From Strigamia acuminata (lineage: Eukaryota; Arthropoda; Chilopoda; Geophilomorpha; Linotaeniidae): DNA of 64,000 nt. Numbering within the stretch: position 1 is the stretch's first letter; each line of letters starts with the position of its first letter. A program made the position numbers and the translations under genes. Positions 23,092-33,725 of the stretch are shown here, piece after piece. The DNA lies in the NCBI GenBank assembly GCA_949358305.1, contig OX442316.1:1984001-2048000 (forward strand), written 5' to 3'. The notes beneath the pieces are model-generated. The model did no database searches, was not told the DNA's origin, and saw only the letters and a list, made by a program, of their open reading frames with translations.

Positions 23092-24440
23092 CACACACAA
23101 AAACAACGTACAATTTTTGTTACAAATATTGTTTAGGGTGTTTCTATCAGTTGGTGATACGCCTATTCTGTCTGTATGCTAATAAGAAAATAAATCTTAA
23201 TTTCTGTTTGCTCTTACAATCAAGCACACCTCCAATTCTTATGACGACTCAATCTTGTGGGTAGGTACTAGTAATGGTTTTGTATGTCTTTGATTCAAAC
23301 ATTTCTGCAAACATTGAAAAGTGATAACAAATACAACAACAGTGTTGGGTGTGGTACACACAAATTGTACCGCAGTACCGGTACACAATACACGGCACCC
23401 GGCACACATCCAGACAGTACCACAGTACCGGTACATGCTAGTTAGGGGCCTTAGAATTGCACCCGCAGTAGCCTTTACTGCAATCGTCATAATATTCTGA
23501 CTTTGACAACCCTGTTGCGAGTCCATGATCTCTCGTTCCTCTCTGACACCATACTCAGGGGCGGATCTACATCAGGGCAAATAGGGCTTGAGCCCAGGGC
23601 CCCCAAATTCTAGAGGGCCCCCAAGACACAACGCAATGTACTAGTATGTTAGGTTTTAAGAAGCAATAAAATGTGTAAGTGTAAAAATAATATCGGTTTA
23701 TATCGGTAATATCGGTAATAATATCCTCTCCAAAGTTCGGGATTCCATCTTTGATTGCTCCGCATCCAAATGTCAGTTCAACTGTCTCCTTAACTTTTTA
23801 TTTAACGCTAAAAAAACTGTATAGCTTGCCTCCTGTATTTTACTCCATCGGGGTGCTCTTTAAAGAAATAAATAAATAAAAATAAATAAATTCGATCGAT
23901 ACGAAAGTACTGCGATACCGGTATTGTACTGGTACGGGGATTTTGCGGTACATCTCATGGTACACGAAAAAATACAAAATTCTTGTATTTTCTCCCATTT
24001 TCCATTTAAAAAATTTGATTTCTATTAAAATAATTAAATAAAAAACAAAGGCTACATATACAAATAAAAATTAAGACACCAAAACATGTGAAATTCGTCC
24101 GTTTAGACCAGGGGTCGGCAAGTAATTTTAAGTGGAGTCCGGATACTATTGAAAATTTTTATCAAGGTCCAGAAAAAAACATCTAAAAACCTTACTAAAA
24201 ACCTAAGAAACCGGAAAAAACACTTAAAAACCAAATAAACCCTCCAATAAACACACAACCCAAAAAATACCAATAAAACCTAAAAAACAGGAAAAAACAG
24301 ATAAAACAAGAAGAAAAACCAAAGAAACCGAAGGGAAAACGTCGCTAAAACGTCACCGCGGTCCAAGTTTCGACCTTCTGCGGTCCGCCTGTTGCGCCCG
24401 CTGCACTAGTTTAACGGAAATGGTTAATAATGAGAATCTG
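23092..24440. other. Intergenic DNA between the two carbonic anhydrase-like genes
   Basis: Holds transposon ends: CAGGGGCGGATCTACATCAG at about 23558 and CAGGGGTCGGCAAGTAATTT at about 24112 are typical of hAT-element termini. I cannot place the partner ends. AATAAATAAATAAA simple repeat near 23868. No exon recognised. Confidence 0.5.
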
Positions 24441-25285
24441 TATCTAATGCCAGAATTGAGGTGGCAAAATACAATGCAATTGGTTGGTAGTTGACAGTCA
24501 TGTTAGTGGGGTGTCAGCTCAAATGCATGCGTTGAAAGTATATTCAAACTTATATTTATACTTAAATTGTTCCGTCTACAGGGTTTTCCTTCATGGTTGA
24601 CAAAAACCAGGAAAATTGCGGTGTTATGAATAAATTGTGGTGTTATAAATAAATAATTGTGAAATTAAAGGGTCTCTAAAGGCAAAATCCATGACTCCGT
24701 TGGCGGTTTTGTGTGGGTTAGATTGCCGGCTTCTGTTTTGAACATTCTAATACAATCTGCAACTTAATACTGTTTTACCAATTCTGGGGGAAAAGTTACA
24801 ATAAGAAATGAGAACTCAATTAAAGTGTCACGCTCAATGTGTTTCTTTTGGCATAGATTACTCCCTATTCATTTCCTTGCTTTTAAAATTTTCATTTTTC
24901 TGAAAAATGACGATTTATGCATTTATTTTTCGAATTTACGTACGGTGTGCATTTATGCATTTATGGCAATTTTGGGCATTTTATAAAATATTTTTTTTTC
25001 TATACATTTATGCATATATCTGGTCTCGACTGATGACAGACCAATTAAGCGTAAAAAAAACAGTAAGCTGAATAAAAGCACAATTTTCCTGGTTTTTGTC
25101 AACCATGACGGAAAATTCTGGAATCTCACAATGTTGGGCAACTAGACGGAACTATTTAAGTGTAAATATAAGTTTGAATATACTTTCAACGCATGCATTT
25201 GAGCTGACACCCCACTAACATGACTGTCAACTACCAACCAATTGTACTGTTTTTTGCCACCTCCATTCTGGCATTAGGTAGGACA
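24440..25285. repeat. Large inverted repeat including the promoter and exon 1 of gene B
   Basis: The left arm (about 24440-24620) is the reverse complement of the right arm (about 25080-25285), around a spacer of about 460 bp. Shared pieces include TGTTAGTGGGGTGTCAGCTC, ATGCATGCGTTGAAAGTATA and GGTTGACAAAAACCAGGAAA. The right arm is the promoter and first exon of gene B. Confidence 0.88.
24444..24501 (-). pseudogene. Inverted orphan copy of carbonic anhydrase-like exon 1
   Basis: Read on the minus strand this begins ATGACTGTCAACTACCAACC and ends CTGGCATTAG, matching the signal-peptide exon of gene B. The splice donor is ATACAG instead of GTAGGA, so the exon cannot splice normally and no downstream exons follow. 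It faces away from gene B. Confidence 0.85.
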
Positions 25286-27955
25286 CAGACAATCATTACA
25301 CAGTTTGCAACATAAGTACTTTTTCCTTACAATTGTGACCTTTTTTACACTATATTTAGTGTAAGGTAAAAATGTTAAAGTTTGGGTTGCAGTTAAAGTT
25401 TAATGTTATAGTTATAAAATTAGACTTACCGTATTTTACCAAATAAGAGCCGCGGCTCTTATTGAAAACTGCCACTTTGAGCTGCGGCTTTAATACGGGG
25501 GCGGCTCTAATTCGGGGGCGGCTCTTATTTTAATAGTGGCCAATATCGTACTGTTACGTTCATTGAACGTATATAGCTGCGGCTACTATTCGAGGGCGGC
25601 TCTTATATCAAGTCGTCTATCTCGGCCGCGGCTACTATTCGAGGGCGGCTACAATTCGAGGGCGACTCTTATTCGGTAAAATACGGTAACCTTATATGAT
25701 ACATGTCACGCGTAATTACTGAAACTAGTATTGCCTTTTTAGCAAAAAAAGAGTAAATTCTTGTTTTTAATGTATACGATGCTGCAACTTTATTATTGTG
25801 AATTTAAATGAATTCAAAGCAGAAACAATTAGATAAATCGTACGGGTCGGGTCATTTCCTCGAATCCCGTTTCATCAAATCCAGAATTTTTAAAGTGGCA
25901 AATGGGTTCCGCAGTGTCTAGATAAAAAAAAACAAGCAAAGGGAGGTTGGGGGGTTCAAGGGGGGCGCTAGCCCCCCTTGTTAGGCATTCTTAGGAGGCA
26001 AGAAACTGTAACCGAAACGGGATTCGATGAAACGGGATTCGAGGAAATGACCCGACTTCTAAATCGTAACATAAAGCGGAGAATTCAAAGTGGCAACGAA
26101 AAAGGTCATTGATAATCCAAATTTTTAGTCGGTGACATAATTGTCGCTTCACTGCTTGTCGCGCTTCCGCATTGTCGCCTATACCCAACTGTCATTGTCG
26201 CTTAACCGTCTGTCGCCCTTACGCACGTACAAACGTGACTCTTAAGCATGTGTCGATGCTTTCTTTAAATTTCCCTTACGAAATCTTTTTATTACAGCTG
26301 AAGTTGAGCAAGATTGGAACTATGATGGTAAAATTAATCACCCTTGTAACAATTTAGAATTAACTCGATAAGTTTTCTCTAGATATGCAAACTTGGTGCA
26401 AGGTGTCGGAACTTTGCTGCAATGGAACACTCCAATCGCCGGTCGACTTGACCGGTGACCCAGAAACGTCCCACAAAGTAAAACCATTCATTTTTACTGG
26501 CTACGACAAAAAACCAACAGCAGTGAAATTACAAAACGACAACGTACAAGGTAAGTAATCTCAACAATGCAGTTACTACTGACAGTGTGAGCCAGATCTC
26601 TCCGGAATAGGTACCGGTAAAAGATTTGGAAATGAAGCGCTGTACCCTCTATAGTTTCACTATAATTTTCCGACACTTGCCGATACCGAGATTGTCCTTG
26701 TCCCACATAAACTTTGTAGATTTTTAAAATAACAGGTAGCAGGATGAACAAGATCTCACTCACAGTTCACTTGATTTTAAGCCAAAGCAAACAATCTCGC
26801 GCGCAATACAATTTCATAGGTGACATTTTAGCTGCAGGTACGACATCGTCACAGCCTTGACTAAATATTGAAACTGTAATGGAGCAAGTAAAATAATGTG
26901 ACCGTTGGTGTAGTTAGGATACGGTTAGGATTTACATAACTGACTATACTCAAAACCACCCCAACGTTGATCTATTTACGCCTAACTGTGTACTGTGTTC
27001 TATTACGCGGAAAAGTAGTTCTGTGTCAAAGCATCACCTTTGACAATGTTGGTAATTGAGCACAATGTCTGGAGTTCGATTACAATTCTGGTGTTTTGGA
27101 CTACTTTTTTGTGCCACTACACCAGTGAAATAGATCAATGTTGGGGTGGTTTTGAGTATAGTTTATTCAGGGCTGGACTGGGTACAAATTTAATACTGGG
27201 AATTCCGGATGGGTCGGGCCACAATTAACAGAAGTAACACATGAAGAAAAAAATCAAAAAAAAATCACATTTTTTGTCTTCAGTTCTCGGCCAATTCAGC
27301 AATATAACTCCAAAACCGACGGTTACCGGCATCGGTCTTGACAAGACGTACTGGTTAGAATATTTCCGATTTGCTTGGGGAAAAGATGATACAGAGGGAT
27401 CTGAACACAGCATAAATGGAGTGCATGGACCTTTAGAGGCAAGAAATATATAATTTCTATCAAATTTTCAAGTTTTCAAGTTTTTCTTTGTAATGTAGCT
27501 ACACTATATCCATTACAATACAAAATATGGCAATACCTCCGCCGCTGCTGAATCCGGCGATAAGGATGCATTGTTTATAATGTCAATCATTTTTAAGGTA
27601 ATGACCGCAATCCTACATTGTCAAGTGTGAATAATCTGATTTTCTAAAAATTCATGTTTAGATAGGGAAAGAAAATCCAACTCTCAAAAAGATCACCGAT
27701 AAACTGGAAAGTGTGACTTATGCGGGAGATACTATTGATGCCGAAGCATTTGCTCCGAAGGATTTGTTGCCCACCTCTCAAAGTCGTTTCTTTAAATACT
27801 ACGGATCATTCACTGTGCCAGACTGTTTAGAAATTGTCTTGCGGGTGATTTTTCAAGAAACTCCCTCCGTTTCGAGTCAACAGGTCAACAGGTCAATCTT
27901 TAAAATGTTGAAAGAAAAATTCACTGAAATTCTGAAAAATCCACTGAAATCCTGA
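25220..27955 (+). CDS. Secreted alpha-carbonic-anhydrase-like protein B, zinc ligands lost, 3' exons missing
   Basis: Six exons align with gene A: 25220-25277, 26298-26327, 26383-26550, 27284-27438, 27499-27597, 27662-27883, with identical phases. Marks: signal peptide MTVNYQPIVLFFATSILAL, CCNGTLQSPVDL, EYFRFAWGKDDTEGSEH, LHYIHYN, GSFTVPDC. As in gene A, the HFHWG histidines are Arg and Ala. The exon 4 donor is again GC (GAG|GCAAGA). After exon 6 comes a 20-bp minisatellite. I find no counterpart of the last two exons (RPTQPLNGRTI block) before the TAL gene. Reading through the donor gives a short tail and a stop at 27953-27955. Either B is a truncated duplicate or its last exons have diverged beyond recognition. 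Confidence 0.82.
25429..25686. mobile_element. MITE, TACCGTA superfamily, word-rich copy
   Basis: Ends CCGTATTTTACCAAATAAGA and TCTTATTCGGTAAAATACGG, TA flanks. The inside is an array of GGGCGGCTCTTATT, GGGCGGCTACAATTCGA and GCGGCTACTATTCGAGG words, many more than in the 18183 copy. In intron 1 of gene B. Confidence 0.85.
25846..26056. mobile_element. About 210-bp MITE (TCGGGTCATTTCCTCGAATC ends)
   Basis: Left GGGTCATTTCCTCGAATCCC, right GGGATTCGAGGAAATGACCC, near-perfect over about 30 bp. TAAATCGTA occurs on both sides just outside, a possible target duplication, though four extra bases lie on the right. Intron 1 of gene B. Confidence 0.8.
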
Positions 27956-28280
27956 AAAATCCACTAGGTGCATTCAATAAGTCTAAAACGTATGCAAAAC
28001 TCGTTTCGTGTTTGCACGTGACGTCACTCCCATTGGATAACATGTTATTCAATGGGAATGGGAATGACGTCACGTGCAAACACAAAACGAGTTTTGCATA
28101 CGTTTTAGACTTATTGAATGCACCTACTGAAATCCTGAAAAAACCACTGAAATCCTGAAAAATCCACTGAAATCCTGAAAAAACCACTGAAATCCTGAAA
28201 AATGCACTGAAATCCTGAAAAATGCACTGAAATCCTAAAAAATGCACTGAAATCCTGAAAAATGCACTAAAATAAAACAA
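27895..28280. repeat. 20-bp minisatellite (CTGAAATCCTGAAAAATCCA), split by a MITE
   Basis: About nine tandem copies, two before and the rest after the element at 27964-28125. Starts right after the last recognised exon of gene B. Confidence 0.92.
27964..28125. mobile_element. Hairpin MITE, AGGTGCATTCAATAAG family, copy 2
   Basis: Same ends as the element at 17103 but longer. It interrupts the minisatellite, and comparison with uninterrupted units shows a 3-bp duplication ACT (27961-27963 and 28126-28128). Confidence 0.88.
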
Positions 28281-28319
28281 AATTGATTCAAAAATTCATA
28301 ACACTTTTTTTACGATATT

Positions 28320-28530
28320 TCTTTGTTTGCTCACTACTTTTGAATTCAATCTCAATTAATTTTGTCACCCTTTTTTGACAAATACCGAATTGGTTGAATT
28401 TCTTCATAAGCACGAAAGCCATATAGAAAAGAATCATTTTCATACATTTTTGAGAAAACTTTTTTAGCTTTGGAACAAAAATGACCCATGTTGGTTACTA
28501 AGGGACTTTTTTTTAGGGTTAATCATTCCA
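28320..28530. repeat. Dispersed repeat, copy 1 (second copy near 36519)
   Basis: Shares CTACTTTTGAATTCAATC, then a TTTTGACAAATA stretch, then TTGGTT, CTTCATAA and a TTTTTTTTAGGGTT-type stretch, in the same order as 36519-36730. Diverged to roughly three quarters identity by eye. Nature unknown. Confidence 0.7.
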
Positions 28531-29109
28531 AAATGTATAGCATTTCGCAGAATTAAGTAGGCCTATATTATTTGTGGCATTTTCTAACAAAAATGAAAAG
28601 AAATAAAAGCAATAAACATCTTGTCGAACATCATAACACATGACCATCGAATGTTAATAGACTGCGTGTAACACACGTAATAGGACTAACCTGAATTGCT
28701 AAGAAATCTGCTTCGTTGTGACTGCAAAATGGCGACTTCAATGCTGTAAAAGAGATAGGATAATTGGTATTAGAACCACACAAAACGTAACATCAATTAG
28801 GAAAATAAAGAAAGCGAGTCAAAGAGTAAATAAAGTTAAACTTGACATTCCTTTTTAGTTTATTATTTCCGTTCTGGCATCAGAAATCGTGCTGTGACTG
28901 GCTTAAAGGGGATCAGATGCGAAGGGACGGATAAGAGGTGGGTTGATCGTTAATCGCTAATTTATGACAATGACTAAAAGTGGTCAATTTTTTGTGATGA
29001 ATGTGAGAACTGGTTGCCCATGTCAACAAACCAAAACAACACCATCATATCTCCCCTTACACTAGTGTTTGCCCAGCTTTTCACCACCAACTCCATTACC
29101 ATAGCATTC

Positions 29110-29265
29110 TTTGACTCAATAAATATGATTATTGCATCAAAACAATGCTAATGTGGTTATTGCAATAAAATAATGCTAATGTGGTTATTGCAATAAAATA
29201 ATGCTAATGTGGTTATTGCAATAAAATAATGCTAACGTGCTTATTGAAATAAAGTAATGCTCTTT
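29110..29265. repeat. 30-bp tandem repeat (AATGCTAATGTGGTTATTGCAATAAAATA)
   Basis: About five copies of a unit containing AATGCTAATGTGGTTATTGC. Confidence 0.88.
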
Positions 29266-29289
29266 TCTATTTTCATATCAAAACTACAC

Positions 29290-30020
29290 AGAAACAATGC
29301 AATTTTCATCAAACTTTTACTGATACAATGCAATTTTCATGAAATTTTTACTGAAATAATGCAATTTTCATCAAATCTTTACTGAAATAATGCAATTTTC
29401 ATCAAACTTTTACTGATACAATGCAATTTTCATGAAATTTTTACTGAAATAATGCGATTTTTATCAAAGTTTTACTAAAACAATGCAATTTTCATCAAAT
29501 TTTTACTGAATCAATGCATTTTTACTCAAATTTACATTGAAACAATGCAATTTTCATCAAATTTTTACTGAATCAATGCATTTTTACTCAAATTTACATT
29601 GAAACAATGCATTTTTACTCAAATTTACATTGAAACAATGCATTTTTACTCAAATTTACATTGAAACAATGCAATTTTCATCAAATTTTTACTGAATCAA
29701 TGCATTTTTACTCAAATTTACATTGAAACAATGCAATTTTCATCAAATTTTTACTGAATCAATGCATTTTTACTCAAATTTACATTGAAACAATGCATTT
29801 TTACTCAAATTTACATTAAAACAATGCATTTTTACTCAAATTTACATCGAAAAAATGCATTTTTACTCAAATTTACATTGAAACAATGCATTTTTACTCA
29901 AATTTACATTAAAACAATGCATTTTTACTCAAATTTACACAAAAACAGTGCATTTTTTATTTAATTAACACGGAACAAAGCATTTTTCATGAAATTTAAA
30001 TGTAACAATGCTTTTTTCAT
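29290..30020. repeat. Minisatellite, 25-27 bp units (AATGCATTTTTACTCAAATT)
   Basis: About 27 tandem units of two alternating types: AATGCAATTTTCATCAAATT and AATGCATTTTTACTCAAATT. The alternating order suggests higher-order amplification. Confidence 0.92.
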
Positions 30021-30537
30021 CAAATTATTACTCAAACGTACACATTTTTAAACAAATAATTCCTTACATTTCACACATTTTTTATCACCATTTACACGGA
30101 AACTGTATTTCTCATCAAATTTTTACTGAAACAATGAAAAACTTGCAAAATCTAGATTTAATGTTTAGTTTGAAGCAACATAAAGGCCAATAAAGGAGAG
30201 ATAACATAGTTTATGTGATTTTTTTTGCTATTTTACATTGATGGCTACCACAATCACAGCACACCATGCATGTTAATCAAAGGGCAAACGTGTCAATAGG
30301 TTGGTTTCCACATATTTTACCCACACACCCTTCTAATGATGAGGGGAAAGGGAAGAAAAAACTATAAACAACCCCTCCTTTTGCTTCTTAGGGTATCAGG
30401 GGGATTACACGACGTGACTTTGCTGTCAAATTGCTGCAATATGCTAATATTTAAATAGTGACGTCATAGTAATTTCTAAAAGTTTGGACTTGATGTAATG
30501 CGGTTTGAATTCGTGCTGATTTCAAGTGACATTAGTA

Positions 30538-30713
30538 CCGTATTTTATCGATTAAAAGCCGCACCTCTTATTCAAAACTGCCATTTTTGTCAGCAATTAC
30601 AATTTCGGTTTTTTGTTTGTTACATTTGTTTAATGTAACTAACGAAGTCTGAACGTCACGAACGAAGTGTACGCTCATCGTTCGTGAGGTAACTCTTAAT
30701 CGGTAAAATACAG
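30538..30713. mobile_element. Complete MITE, TACCGTA superfamily
   Basis: Ends CCGTATTTTATCGATTAAAA and AACTCTTAATCGGTAAAATA, TA on both sides, same body as the element at 18183. Confidence 0.86.
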
Positions 30714-31019
30714 TATACGTTGAGAAAGAGGTAGATCAAGTGTCTTGTATGTATTAGTGGACACTGCTGTGTGAAGAAGTTGATCTAGCATCACTCCCAA
30801 TCCAGAGTAAAGTGTTATTTTTGTTTACATTTGTATAAATTGAAGTGATTTAGTCAATTGTTTATTGAATTTAAAGATTTTTAGTGCAGTTGGGATAGTT
30901 TGAAGGTTTGTAGTCAAGTTTTTATTGAATTTGAAGGTTTTTTAATCAAGTAGGGGTGCAATTGAAAGTTTTAATAAGTATAGGAGTTTTTAGTCAAGTA
31001 GGGATATAAAATCTTAGGG

Positions 31020-31500
31020 TTTTAGGTGAGAATTTATGAAATTTGAGATTATTTAGACAACTGTTCAGATAATTTCAGGTATTTGAGCTAATTATTTATA
31101 AAATTTGATGGTTTCTACTCAAATATTTATAAAATTTGATGATTTCCGCACAAATATTTATAAAATTTGATGATTTTCACTCAAATATTTATAGAATTTG
31201 ATGTTTTTTTAGTAAAATATTTATAGAATTTGATATTTTCTGGTAAAATATTTATAGAATTTGATATTTTGTAATAAAATATTTATAGAATTTGATATTT
31301 TCTAGTAAAATCTTTATAGAATTTGATGTTTTCTAGTAAAAAATTTAGAGAAATTAACGTTTTATAAATCAAATATGTCTAAAATTTGAGATTATTTAGT
31401 CAAAATGGCTAAAATTTGAGATTTTTCAGTCAAAATGGCTAAAATTTGAGATTTTTCAGTCAAAATGGCTAAAATTTGAGATTTTTCAGTCAAATGTTTT
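31020..31500. repeat. Degenerate minisatellite (TATTTATAAAATTTGATG units)
   Basis: About 16 units of 28-32 bp that drift from TATTTATAAAATTTGATG to ATGGCTAAAATTTGAGATTT. Confidence 0.88.
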
Positions 31501-32149
31501 GAAATTTTGACAATCATTTCTCAACCAAATAATAAATATCTAGAAACATCCACACCCTTTACTAATTTGGACAATTTAAACTCGAAATTTAACCATCAAA
31601 TATTCAATTCCTTATAAAACAATTAATTTACCATCAAAATCTGACATTCGCCGTGTATCAATTCGCCCAGATTTTTCAATTATCCTCCAACTTAATTCCT
31701 GTGTAAATCGATACCCAGTCGAGTTATCTTCCTCGCACAGACGGTGGTAACTAGCTGCAGGAAGAACCTCCTACCACTTGTTAATGAGCCGCAACGGAGA
31801 TGTTGTTCGTTTACCCAAGATGGTTTCAATTTTTCAACGCCCGTCACCCATCAACAACAATTATCGGCGCGCACTAAAACCCGATATACATTAGGCCTAT
31901 TTAAAAACAAAACCAAAAAATGTAAATTAGAAATTACGATTCGGATAAAACACCAAAATAAACATCACATAAACTCCCACTAATTACCTCATCCCTTATT
32001 TGACGCTAATTTTTAATGAATTTAAACCGATGATGGAGATTTTCATGAAATTTTCCAGCGAAAAAAAGGCAGTCGTAATCGCTCATTATCGAAAGAGGAT
32101 TTCCTCTCGAGAGCGCAGCCAATCGCAGCACTCCACGAAATCACGTGAC

Positions 32150-32309
32150 GAAGAGTGCGGCAATAGGGGGAAGGGCATGTTTGCCGAGCTGTGAGCATCA
32201 GAAATGCATTGAAAATCGACCAAAAACCACCACAACTCGCCGCACCTGTGCGAAAAACATGAAAAACACAACGCAAACCATCGAAATACCCACACTCTAA
32301 TTGACCAAG
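32150..32309 (+). promoter_or_regulatory. Promoter and 5' untranslated exon of the TAL-like gene
   Basis: The sequence becomes more GC-rich from about 32100. An untranslated exon ends at the donor CCAAG|GTAAGA (32309/32310), and the next acceptor TTTTTATAG is at 32422, 11 bp before the start codon. The transcription start itself is not identified. Confidence 0.5.
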
Positions 32310-32433
32310 GTAAGAAAAACGAGATATTTAACCCTAAAATCGAGCAAAAACGCACAAATACGCCACAAGATGGAAAACCAAAAAAAAAATCAAAAATCTC
32401 GAAATTTTCATTATTTTTATAGAATTCCAAAAA

Positions 32434-33177
32434 ATGAGCGTTAACGGAATGTCCGCCCACCCGGACGAAAACGAACCGGGCTCGCCGTTCTCCCTCACTG
32501 CCAACACGGACGATGCTAACTCGTCCGACATGGATCTGTCCGATCTATCGTCAGCCGGGACACCGCCGCTACACGAGACCGAAGACCGACTGAATCTCCG
32601 CTCGCTGATTGGCCACCGCCTTGACATGAAGAATTCCCTGGGCCTAGCGGGCCTGTCGCCGCGGCACGGCGGGCGCATCTCGCGCGGCCGACGGCACGAG
32701 ATGCACCACCAGCCGGCGAATCCGATCCGCAAAGTCGCGCGTCGTGTTTTCACTAACAGCAGAGAAAGATGGCGGCAGCAGAACGTGAACGGCGCTTTCG
32801 CCGATTTACGGCGCTTGGTTCCGACGCACCCGCCCGATAAAAAGTTGAGTAAGAACGAGATTCTCCGCCTGGCGATAAAATACATCAAACTTTTGAGCAA
32901 GATCTTGGACTATCAGAAACAAAGCGAGCCGTCTAGTGGTGTCAATGGAAACGCGTCGAATGAGATGAAACCCATCATCAGGGGCCACGAGACCTCCTTC
33001 GACACGGACGAGATGGAGGAGGTGGAATTCGAACTCGTGGAAGAGGAAAAGGACGTTAAGCCGCGCTTGCCCATCTTGAATTCCCACTATCTCTCGCAAG
33101 AGTGCGAAGCCAAGAGGAAGAATCGCTCTCCCGCTAGCTCACCCTCCTCCAGTCTCTACAGCGACAGTTCCGAGTAG
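32434..33177 (+). CDS. TAL1: TAL1/SCL-family bHLH transcription factor
   Basis: The coding part is one exon of 247 residues. The bHLH domain spans about residues 103-155: [20 protein letters not shown], the loop [18 protein letters not shown] and helix 2 [11 protein letters not shown]. This is nearly the same as vertebrate TAL1/TAL2/LYL1, including the [11 protein letters not shown] lead-in. These factors dimerise with E proteins, bind CANNTG sites and act with GATA and LMO factors in blood and neural specification. The N-terminus is Ser/Asp-rich, and the C-terminus has an acidic stretch ([17 protein letters not shown]) and a Ser-rich end. GC content of the coding exon is much higher than the surroundings. 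The symbol is by family; it is probably a single pro-orthologue of TAL1, TAL2 and LYL1. Confidence 0.93.
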   Translation: MSVNGMSAHPDENEPGSPFSLTANTDDANSSDMDLSDLSSAGTPPLHETEDRLNLRSLIGHRLDMKNSLGLAGLSPRHGGRISRGRRHEMHHQPANPIRKVARRVFTNSRERWRQQNVNGAFADLRRLVPTHPPDKKLSKNEILRLAIKYIKLLSKILDYQKQSEPSSGVNGNASNEMKPIIRGHETSFDTDEMEEVEFELVEEEKDVKPRLPILNSHYLSQECEAKRKNRSPASSPSSSLYSDSSE

Positions 33178-33339
33178 GCTTAAGACTACGAGGACTCTCA
33201 TAAATATTGCTGTAGTGGAGGTTCCACCGTGGATATATAAACATTTGGCTTTTCTTACATGTCTTTACTGCAATTATCCGTCAACGTGTGCACATGTATG
33301 CGAGTAGAAATTTATAAAGCCAATACACTCAATCGTAAA

Positions 33340-33725
33340 CTGGTCAAATTTTGGCTTTTGGGTCAATTTTAGTCAATTTGGGAGCTGGTCCCACAAATTA
33401 AACGGGGCAATTGGTCAAATTTTGGCTTTTTGGTCAATTTTAGTCAATTTGGTCAATTTTGGAGCTGGTCCCACAAGTTAAACGGTCAAATTTTGGCTTT
33501 TTGGTCAATTTTAGTCAATTTGGTCAATTTTGGAGCTGGTCCCACAAGTTAAACGGTCAAATTTTGGCTTTTTGGTCAATTTTAGTCAATTTGGTCAATT
33601 TTGGAGCTGGTCCCACAAGTTAAACGGTCAAATTTTGGCTTTTTGGTCAATTTTAGTCGATTTGGGAGCTGGTCCCACAAGTTAAACGGGGCAATTGGTC
33701 AAATTTTGGCTTTTGGGTCAATTTT
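33340..33725. repeat. About 70-bp minisatellite downstream of the TAL-like gene
   Basis: Five copies of a unit containing GGTCAAATTTTGGCTTTTTG and GGAGCTGGTCCCACAAGTTA. The unit itself contains GGTCAATTTT sub-repeats. Confidence 0.92.

Larger units (their letters stand above)
28531..32150. other. Repeat-filled intergenic DNA upstream of the TAL gene
   Basis: Mostly minisatellites (listed separately) and one MITE. A minus-strand segment around 28700-28750 has an acceptor-like and donor-like pair but no clear coding. The plus ORF at 31744 matches nothing I recognise. Confidence 0.5.

Noticed and set aside
28781-30020. Regular repeats considered as a CRISPR-like array
   Set aside because: Units are contiguous with no unique spacers, and the DNA is plainly eukaryotic.
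32334-32900. 188-residue minus-strand ORF over the TAL-like gene
   Set aside because: Shadow of the GC-rich bHLH coding exon; no family features.
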